Assembly (NCBI GenBank): GCA_938743325.2
Contig: OW568864.1
Location: forward strand, 248,001 to 312,000
Source: Pycnococcus provasolii
Taxonomy: Eukaryota; Chlorophyta; Pseudoscourfieldiophyceae; Pseudoscourfieldiales; Pycnococcaceae
DNA: 64,000 bases
Reading direction: 5' to 3'
Numbering within the stretch: the stretch's first letter is position 1; every line of letters begins with the position of its first letter. Positions 28,401 to 37,800 of the stretch are shown here, in pieces. Made by a program: the position numbers and the translations under genes. Under the pieces are notes generated by a model. It made no database searches. It worked only from the letters and a program-made list of their open reading frames with translations, and was not told where the DNA came from.

Positions 28401-31044
28401 ACCTGCGTCGACAAGGCGGGAAATGAGGCGGATTCGAAGACGCGTCGTGTGCATGTTCGCGACGCATGCGCGGAAGCCTCTCAGCAGACTGGTCAGAGTG
28501 AGAAACTTTGCCTGGAGTACGACCCGCCCGTTTGCAGCGCGTACGGATCCTGTGCAACAGTGTCGCCCACCGTGACGGAAGACGAGCCCGACGTGGCTGC
28601 ATTTGAACCTGAGGTTGACACCGAGCCGCCGAAACTCGCGCTTGTTGCCCTAAACTCTGAGAGCAAGCTTGCTCGCACAACTTCGGGCAAACTAGTGATG
28701 GCAGAATCTATTGTGCAAGGCGAGAAGTACGAGGAGCCGGGCTACGTCTGCCTTGACGGCACGAAGGACATCAAGGAGCGCGTAAGCGTGTTTGGTGGAG
28801 GAGATAAGGTGGATACGAGTGAGCCATCTGTGGATGGCAAACGTGCAATTGTTATCTACAACTGTGACGACAAGAGCGGCAACAAGGCGGAGGAAGTGCA
28901 AAGATGGATTACGGTGACACCCAAGTGTCCTGAGCAGGGTTCTGTGATTTGTGAAGATGGAAGCTGTTCGTCGTCTGACGGATTCTGTGCGAGCGCGGGA
29001 ACAGTCGGTGTGGCCACTGATGAAGATGCACCCACAAAGAAGCCAGACGAGCCGCCAACGATCTTGCTGCAAGGCCTCGCGAAGGTGGAGATCGATGCAG
29101 GGCAGGCGTATGTCAAATGCCCGACAGGCGAGCCCTTGTCGTCAAAGTGTGACCGAGGCGTTGTTGCATCAGATAAAGAGGATGGTGACCTCTCGCCATT
29201 TGTCATGACATGCAATAAGGAATATGCGAAATATGGGCTCGAAGGCTGTGGCATCAGCGATGCTGGCACCTACGAGGTTAACTACGTCGTCGAGGACAGC
29301 GCGGGCAATGTTGCTCAGGTGAAGCGTACCATTGTAGTTCTCGCGGGCTGTTCAGCGGGGGAAACGCGGTGTGCAGACGGTGTGACGTGCACGAAGGATG
29401 GCGCACCGTGCGAGGGAGATTTTGGCTCTAACAGCGAGACTCTCGGTGCTGATCCAGCCCCCAGCAATCAGCCACCCAGCGTCGTGCTCATCGGCTCGAA
29501 GGCAATCAAGTTGAAGCGTTTCACGAAGTACGAACGTTGCCCCGATGGCACGGCATCGTCGGACGAGGCGCCTTGCGAGGCTGGTGCGAACGCCGTGGAC
29601 AACGAAGACGGGGATCTTGGCGCCAAGCTGCTGTCATGCCCACCAGATGACTGCCTGGATGTTGGATGTCCAGGCCATGAGTTCCAGTCGAAGGGTTTGG
29701 CTGGCTGTCTCAACACGAGCGCGACGGTGCAATCAACGTTCGTAATCAACTTTATGGCATTTGACTCTGCAGGTGCTTACGCTAGTGACGTGCGAACCGT
29801 GACGCTCATTGAACCGTGCCCAGAGGGCCAGCACTGGTGCCCAGCAAATGATCCAAACGGTCGGTGCGAGACAATGACTTGCGAAAAGCTTGAGGCTCTC
29901 CAGAACAGTCTTCCGTCATCTGCGGGCGGCGTTGATGATGGATTTGGGCCAGTGGTGGCGCTACGCGCCCCGGCGGAGATGCCCTTCGTGCTGCTGTACG
30001 GTGCGAAGAGTCCAAGTGGCATGCTTCGTGGTTGCGTTGTAGAAGGCGCAAGTTTTCCTGAGTGCATCGCTACCGCAATCGACGCTGTGGATGGCGACAT
30101 GAGCGCTACTCTTGTGGCAGTCGGATCATCGTCGGAGTGCACAGACGCTTCTCTTGTCGATGGCCTGTGCGCGCCAGGTGCGTACGACTTTGTTCTGAAA
30201 TCCTACGATAAAGATGGTCGTGAAGGTGTCCTTGATCGCGTGCAATTTCGAGTAGTGGAAGGTGCTTCGGCAAATTACCGCGTGCGCGTGAAAGGCACGA
30301 ATTGCGCCACGCTTCTGGACTCGACGACAGAGGAAAGCGCCGCGGTGAGAGAGGATGTGGCGTCTAAGATAGGATACACGCGTGGGCACATTCGCATTCT
30401 TGAGTGCACCGCGGTTCCCAACTCCGAGAGTGGTGATAGCGAGGTCACGGTGAATGCTGTGATTGAGAAGATGTCTCGGCGTCGCGCGCGCTCTCTCCAA
30501 GAAGACGACGATCTTGTTGTTGTGGGTGCAATCGAGAGCAGTCCACCGTCATCTGGCCCTGAGGCAGAGGCGCGGCGCCTCACGGCTCTGCAGAGAGGGA
30601 CGGAGGCACTGCTTCGGAGAATTGAGGATTCGCGTGCCGAAGTGCTGGGTGCGACAAGCCTTGTCGATGCCCTGTCAGTCACATCGTCCGCCTCATCCGT
30701 TGTCGAACTGTTTGACGATATGCTCAATTCCACGAAGGTTGAGCAGAGCATAATTTTGGCAAAAGGTGAGGAGTTGCTCGATCTGACAGTTGCGCTTGCA
30801 CAGGCACTCGAAACCTTGTCGGAGACTTTCGATGCGGGTAATACCGCACTATCTCTTGACAACGCAGCGCGCGAGCTTGAGGACATCACGTCTCGGGCAT
30901 TGAATGTCATTTCACGTGCTGATCAGGTGACAAAAAGCAATGTTCCGGACTGCAATCGTGGTGTGGAAGGTGCACGGTACACCTACTATTCGGTGCTTCC
31001 ACCGCCGCAGGTGCTGAATGCGTCGACAACAACGACCACGACTT

Positions 31045-31106
<62 letters not shown>

Positions 31107-34100
31107 TTTGCAGCAGTAGCAACAACGACAACGACAACCTCTTCAACGGACAATCAAACAACTACTCGCGTGACTGCGCGTAAGCTTCTGCGTGCTGGTG
31201 GAAGAAGCTCAAAGGGCCCCCTTCAGATTGAGAAAAAGAACGTAGAATCAATTGACCCCGAAGAAATTTGGGCTGGCTACAACACCCTGGATGACGATTT
31301 CCAATCAATGCAGATATCCGAGCTCTTCTATGGAAGATACGCCAAGCCTCGTACTGTTGGAGCTGGCGGTGCGATGCGCATCATTGGAGGTGTATTGATT
31401 TACCAGGACAGAGCTGAATACAACGTTGGTTGCCCAGTGAATACGAAAGTCCATCGATCTGGTCGATTTGATTCGTTGCATCCTCCGAAGACTTTCTGTT
31501 CTCAAGCGCACAATTTGAACGCGTATGGAGTCGACCCGATATTCTCAAGAGCTAGCGTCAACGGAGAGGAAGAGCCACTGTTGTACAAGCCAAAGCTTGG
31601 CGCATTTAAGGGGGCATTCTACAATACGACCACTGAACTATCCTCGGTGAAACAACCTTATGCGTTTTATCGTGACGAAGAGGTTGGTGGAGGATGGGAT
31701 GTGTTTTTAGACGCCACGGCAAGCGAGGTGGCAATTAGGCGTTTGATGTGGTACCTGCGAGCGGCACGCTTCACGGATGCAAAGACGAAGAGCGTAACGA
31801 TGCGCATTCCCATGCATCACACCAAGGCGGATGCACTGGCAGACTTGCGCGTGAAATTCAACTTCCAGTCTGACGGCGGGATCCACCCAGCAATTGACTT
31901 TCGCACGATTCCTCTTGACCATTACTTCGACGGTTCGTCCGAGAGGCTCATACTCTTTGCTGTGGACGTATTTATTGCGACTGTTTCCTTCGTGCTCTGC
32001 CTGAACAGCTTGCTCAACTTTCTTCTTTACATGCGTGACTTGTCCAATGCTGAGATCAAGCGCGAGACTGGGGTGATTGTGCGTCGCACCTTCACCATCG
32101 GTGTATGGGATGTGGCTCGCGAAACGACTAACTTTGTGGCGCCCGCACTTCTAGTCGTTGGATATTCGATGCGTTTCACTTTCAACTTTCGCTTCTCGGA
32201 GCAACTCTCTTACGATAGTAGTTATCGCTGGTACGATCAGGAATCAGCTGACGCTCGAATCCTGCTACCAAAGAGACGAGGGGATGCTCCAGCTCCATTG
32301 GAGGGTTACCCGCTTGGAGCATTCCGTCACCAGCTTTCGCGTGATGCCTCTGAGGCACAGACTTTCGTGGATTTTTTGCAGAATGTTGACAACATGGGCA
32401 TGCTGTACTACACGTACAGTATGATGCAATTTCCCATCGTGATGCTGATCATTGCTAACATCTCGCGTCTCATGGGATACTTCGAGGGATTCTTTCCTTT
32501 GCTGCGCGCAATGCAGAGATCCGTAGAGCCTGTTCTCTTGCTTGCCGTTGTTATGATGCTGTGTTGTGTTGGCTGCGGCTTTGCGTTACATCTCATCGTA
32601 GGCGATCGCGTCAAGACGTACCAGACGATGCTATCGTCCATCGAGTTTATGGGCGAGTTTCAGTTGGGCGAAATGATTGGTATCACGCATACAGTTCTGT
32701 TCGGAAAGGAAAAGGGCGTCTTACTGGGTCCAGGTGAGTATGCATCGATTGTGTTCATCTACATTTTCTTCCCCTTCATCACTTTATTCGTCATCATTCA
32801 ATTCGTCGTCGCAATCTTCACCGATCTATTTTCTGAGGAGCGCGAGCGACGGCGTCAGAGTGACAAATTGAAAGAACTGTCTGCATCAAAGGGACGCTCA
32901 CGCGCTATCGAGCTTATGCGTTCTGGGTCGCTTTTTGCCAGGCTACGCACGCATGTCAGTGCAGTGCTCTACACGTTTGGCTGGCGCAACTTAAGCGCAT
33001 ACGTGCTGTCGCTGAACCCAAAGTTCCTCGACGGTTCGCCTGATGCCCCAACAGGATTCCGAACATGGAAAGCTGCCTCAAATCTGACACCTGCTGATAA
33101 CTTTCGTGCGCAGAGTCCTGCTGGGGAAGGATTCCTCGGATCGGTGGTCAAAATACACGAGAGACTTGACAACTTCTTTTCTCATCCATTAGATTCCTCG
33201 CTTCCCCCGGATGTCGAAGAGGGCTCGAGCACGAGCGAGAGCGACGAGTCGGGACTGGCATTTTCACCAGATGAGATTGCCGGGAAAGAAGTCGATTACG
33301 ATAGTAGTGGCGGCTTGAAGTCCGATTCAGCGCGATGGCTTCGCATGAATCAGCGAGATCGCTGGGAATTGCAGTCGCCAACCATGGGAAACATGGCCCA
33401 TGTGGCACTCTCGCAGATTTTTTACACGCTCCAGGAGTATTGCCACAACGACGCACTGAAGGATGAAACCGTCAACGGGAACGGTGGGAAAAACGCAAAT
33501 GCGGAAATCATTCAGATGCAGAAGGCGATGCGCATTGAAAACTTGGCAGAGCTGTCAGCGCGCCTCGAGCTGTCCGTACTAGACATCATGCTCTTCGAAC
33601 ACCTCGATCAGCCAGATGAGGCGGCGCTGGTGTCGTCGGTGCGTCTCAGTCCAAAGGCTCGGAAGATTTTGGGTAAGAAAGCGTGCCTGCGTATGGCACG
33701 TGAAGTTGTGAAGGACTTTGGCCACCCTCCAGGTGCGGAGATTGATCGATCTACAGGTCTCGATCTTGTTAACGTCGTACTGATGCGCGCGCGAGACAAC
33801 GCGCGTGGACTGTGCTCGCTGTCGCGCGACGCGATCAGCGCAAACATGGAATTCGATGACATTGCACGGCATTACATCGACAGAGTACCAAGATGGACGG
33901 TGCCAAATTCAGGACGTCCGCGCAAACGTCTCACGCTCGGGCGCCTAGTCCAGCTCGGTCTTGAGAAGGCGTCGAGCCCCATCTGGCGTGGCATCGGCTA
34001 CACGATGCGCCAGATCATCGGTTGCATTGCGGTGAGCGATCCAACGGGGGGCGCGAACGAGCTGATTAATATGCTTGGGAAACAGCCTCTTACGAGGGTT

Positions 34101-34328
34101 AGAGCTGCGAATGTGGGCAAGTTCACAGGTGCGCAGGAGATGAAACAGTCACAGACGGTCACGCTGCACGAACTGTACGCATCGTTGGGATTGGAGGAGG
34201 ATTCTCTCGAAGAAGAGTTTGTCGAATTCCACGATTGGCCCGCGGCAGTAGGCGCCTTAATGGAGAATGACTCCTCTCAGGCTGCCTTAACTCCGAATGA
34301 CTCCACTCTCGCACTATTCTCTCAGTGA
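25491..34328 (+). CDS. PKD2: Polycystin-2-type channel with giant pherophorin-like ectodomain
   Basis: A 2945-residue protein in a single uninterrupted ORF. Order of parts: an N-terminal TM helix (residues about 75-95); a Cys-rich GDGICEAP-type LNR-like segment (153-178); a Trp/Cys segment resembling a thrombospondin repeat (340-373); a (SPPP)n tract (375-608); a beta-rich domain (609-723); and a second Pro tract (725-873). Then come about five Ig-like DUF5011-style repeats with EDGDL and SAGN motifs (905-1592), a Glu/Ser-rich helical region, a poly-Thr tract (1843-1891) and the polycystin cation channel (1923-2453) with its large first loop. Channel helices include LILFAVDVFIATVSFVLCL and FPFITLFVIIQFVVAIFTDL. 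A cytosolic tail of about 490 residues follows. Algal PKD2 relatives act in flagella and Ca2+ signalling; a wall- or matrix-anchored mechanosensor is inference. Confidence 0.93.
26614..27315 (+). repeat. Coding minisatellite for Ser-Pro-Pro-Pro tract
   Basis: CCACCTCCATCT and CCACCTTCA units repeat for about 700 bp in frame inside the polycystin gene, giving (SPPP)n. All six frames are open here, producing His/Leu-rich and Met/Glu/Val-rich spurious ORFs. Confidence 0.97.
27664..28110 (+). repeat. Second proline-rich coding repeat
   Basis: CCGCCGCCA/CCTCCG-type codon repeats encode a PPPxP-rich tract that is less regular than the first and includes Ala, Asn and Gly. Confidence 0.9.
31021..31107 (+). 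repeat. Hexanucleotide (ACGACC)n encoding poly-Thr
   Basis: About 12 near-perfect units of the hexamer ACGACC, in frame, give an uninterrupted Thr run just before the channel domain of the polycystin. Confidence 0.95.
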
Positions 34329-34866
34329 CATAATAATCACTTTCAATGAAATTAAAAGATATGGCTTATATGGCTTGGATACTTATTCCCGTACAGTAAT
34401 AAGTTAAGAGTAGTATGTACTATTTGATATCATTAAGAAATAGAGCCTTACCTTACAGTAGTACTACATTCTTCCTCAAGCTACTGTACGGTACTGTACT
34501 GGTACCGTAGCTTCCTACCTAGACCATCTGTATGTAGGATGGTAGAGGTCGTATTTTATAAACACGGGAGTATTTTCCAAACACTGAAGGAACACTTAGG
34601 AAGTAGGAATCCCTAAAGGTTTTTAAGGGGAAGGGGAAGACGGACAAACGGTTAGGGTTAGGGTTAGGGTTAGTTCGACGAAGGTTGGATTCCCTTTCTT
34701 GAATCTTGATTTCTTCCCGCCCCCCGATCACATATCACATATCACATGTGGAGATCCCCACCCAAACCTCCCGACCAAACCAGTGGTACTTCTTACAACA
34801 AAACCAAACCTGCTTCGTGTTCCCTTTTGTTCCGTTTTGGTTTGGTTTTGTCATTCGCCAACAAAC
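34329..34866. other. Intergenic, 5' region of the AP2/SET gene
   Basis: AT-richer 3' region of the polycystin gene with several TACTGTAC/GGTACC words (34380-34515), then a TTAGGG array (34651-34673) about 195 bp before the next start. Confidence 0.5.
34651..34673 (+). repeat. Telomere-like (TTAGGG)n array upstream of the AP2/SET gene
   Basis: GTTAGGGTTAGGGTTAGGGT plus TAG, about 195 bp upstream of the ATG at 34867. Confidence 0.95.
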
Positions 34867-37800
34867 ATGGAGGATGAGGAGGACATGGAGGAACGCACGC
34901 GTCATTCATGGAGGCTTCCAAGAATGGCGCACGACGACCATGATGACGTGGCTGGCGTGGTGAATGACGCTCCTGCCTTGTCTCCTAGTAGGCCTCCTTG
35001 CATGCCGATGCCTAGTACCGTCGTGCCTCCTAGTGCTATGAGTGCTCGTGAGGAACCATCCTTGTTGGAGGAGGAGCTTGTGGAGCCTGTTGTGGTGGTG
35101 CCTGGATGTGATGAGCTTGTTGGTGGGGAGCTTGGGGAGGAACTTGTGGGGAATCCATCAAGCATTCCTGTTGCTCTTGGTGGTGCACCTCACCCTCCTC
35201 CGCGTGGGGATGTCGCGATGATGGAGTTGAACGGGAATGAGGACGATGATGTGCCTCTTGAGGAAAATGAGAATCAGAATCAGCACCTTCGTCACCACGA
35301 TGGAGGGGCGCCCATGGTTCTGGATGCGGCGATGTACTCACCTCCCGCTGGTAGGGCCCCCTCTGGAGAGGCGTGGAACGCGATATCTGCGGTGGCGCCT
35401 GCGCAACCTCCAAGGCCGTTGTGCCCGATGTGCAAAATCAGGCACTGCGAAATAAGAGGCCAGAACGAGAAATGGCGCACAACATGCAGCGCCTGCAGAA
35501 AGTCGAGCGCCACAAAAAAGCAAGAAATGACACGGAGAGATGACCAAGTGCAGGAAGAGGAGGAGGTTGATGTCGAGAAGTGGGTCGACGAGGTGCTTGG
35601 GCGCGACAACAAGCCTGACGAAGCGACAATGATGACCAACGACGAACCAGCTCGTCAGAAAAGAGCAGCTGGCGCACTGCCGTCACCGCCACCACCGCCA
35701 GCGCTACCGTTACCACCACCGCCGCCAGCGCTACCGTTACCGCCACCGCCGCTGCCACAATCTAAATACTACGGCGTATACAAATACCCTGACTACGGAA
35801 CAAAGATGTATTTCTCTTTCATATTGAAGGGCAAGGCATACACTGCTCATCCAGCCAGTACAGATGCCGTATCGGGTGATGCAACTGCCCTTGCATACAT
35901 ACGTGATCATGCCATTCGTCACTTCGGATCGGCGTCGGCGCTGAACTACCCGCAGGTTGAGCAACTACCCGAGCAGTACACTGCAGCAGGTGCTGAACTG
36001 CTGGAGCAGCTGCGCCGCAAAATCGAGAAACAGCCAGAGCATTTGGACGACGAAAGTCTCGCACTAGACAGGCCGAACGCGCCACCACCGCCGCCAGCGC
36101 TACCGTTACCGCCACCGCCGCCGCCACAATCTAAATACTACGGCGTATACAAATCCTCTGACTGCGGAACAACGAAGTATTTCTCTTTCAAGTTGAAGGG
36201 CAAGGCATACACTGCTCAACCAGCCAGTACAGATGCCGTATCGGGTGATGCAACTGCCCTTGCATACATACGTGATCATGCCATTCGTCACTTCGGATCG
36301 ACGTCGGCGCTGAACTACCCGCAGGTTGAGCAACTACCCGAGCAGTACACTGCAGCAGGTGCTGAACTGCTGGAGCGCCTGCGCCGCAAAATCGAGAAAC
36401 AGCCAGAGCATTTGGACGACGAAAGTCCCGCGCTAGGCAGGCCGAACGGCGTGCCGCCCGTGGCTTCACTGGAGACGCCGACACCGACACCGGGACGGAC
36501 AGGTGATGACGAAGCGCCATCGACAATTCCGGCGACCATGACCGTCGACCCTGTCGATGCGTCGAAGAGGGTGCTTCCCATCGGCGTATATAAAAGCGGA
36601 ACAAGGTTGTATTTCCAATTCAGCTTGAAGGGCAAAGCATACAATGCTAATCCAGCCAGTACAGATGCCGTATCGGGTGATGCAACTGCCCTTGCATACA
36701 TACGTGATCATGCCATTCGTCACTTCGGATCGGCGTCGGCGCTGAACTACCGGCAGGTTAAGCAACTACCCGAGCAGTATGCTGCAGCAGGTGCTGAACT
36801 GCTGGAGCGGCTGCGCCACATAATCGAGAAACAGCCAGAGCATTTGGACGACGAAAGTCCCGCACTAGACAGGCCGAACGGCGTGCCGCCCGTGGCTTCA
36901 CTGGAGACGCCGACACCGACACCGGCACGGACAGGTGATGACGAAGTGCCGTCGACAATTCCGGCGACCATGACCGTCGACCCTGTCGATGCGTCAATGC
37001 TGCGCGTAGACTCTTCTCAAAAAGAGCCTTGGCGAAGAGACGCGGCGAAATTTGCCCTCGAAAACGCAAGCGATGTGGAGACGGCGCAAGGATGCAAAGC
37101 TGCTGAAGCAGGAGATCGTGTGCCGATGGCAGCAGAATGCGCAAGTGGTGAAGCGAGGAATCATATCCACAATCCAGAGCCTAACCCTTATCCCACGGGA
37201 AGCACCAAGCAGGCGGCGTACGAGGTGCTACTCAGAGCGACGCCGGAGGAAAGACAGGCGGGACTGCCGCTCGAGGAGTTTGTCAGGCGCATACGTACTA
37301 TGCTAAAGGTTGACGAGAATATGTGGCCTGCAAACACCAAGACGCCGGATGGAACGCTGCACGCTGCAATGGCAGGAGACTCTTGCTTCCTGAAGACGAT
37401 AAAGAGAACATTCACCCTTTCCGGCTCAGCGCCGAGTAAAATCGCCGGGTACGGCAATCGGGCGCAACAACTGCCAATGGAACAGACTTACGAGGACGAT
37501 AGATACGCCACCATGATGTCCAGGCGCGATACTGCCAAATCAAAAGATGAGAAGACATTGCTCACATACGAGGAATTGATTGAGAGAGAATTCGAACAGA
37601 AGCGCAAGATAGCCGAAGTGAATCGTTCCAATGTCGCTGCCAAGAAACAGAAAACGTCGCATGTGGTGGTGGAAGACGAAGTTCTCGATTGTTCCGTGGA
37701 TTCGTTGGAGAGGCCAGACGAAATACCTCCGAATCCATTTCTCGCTATCAAGAAGCCTGACGCATATGCTTTTCCATTGCCACCGCCACCGCTATCGTCA

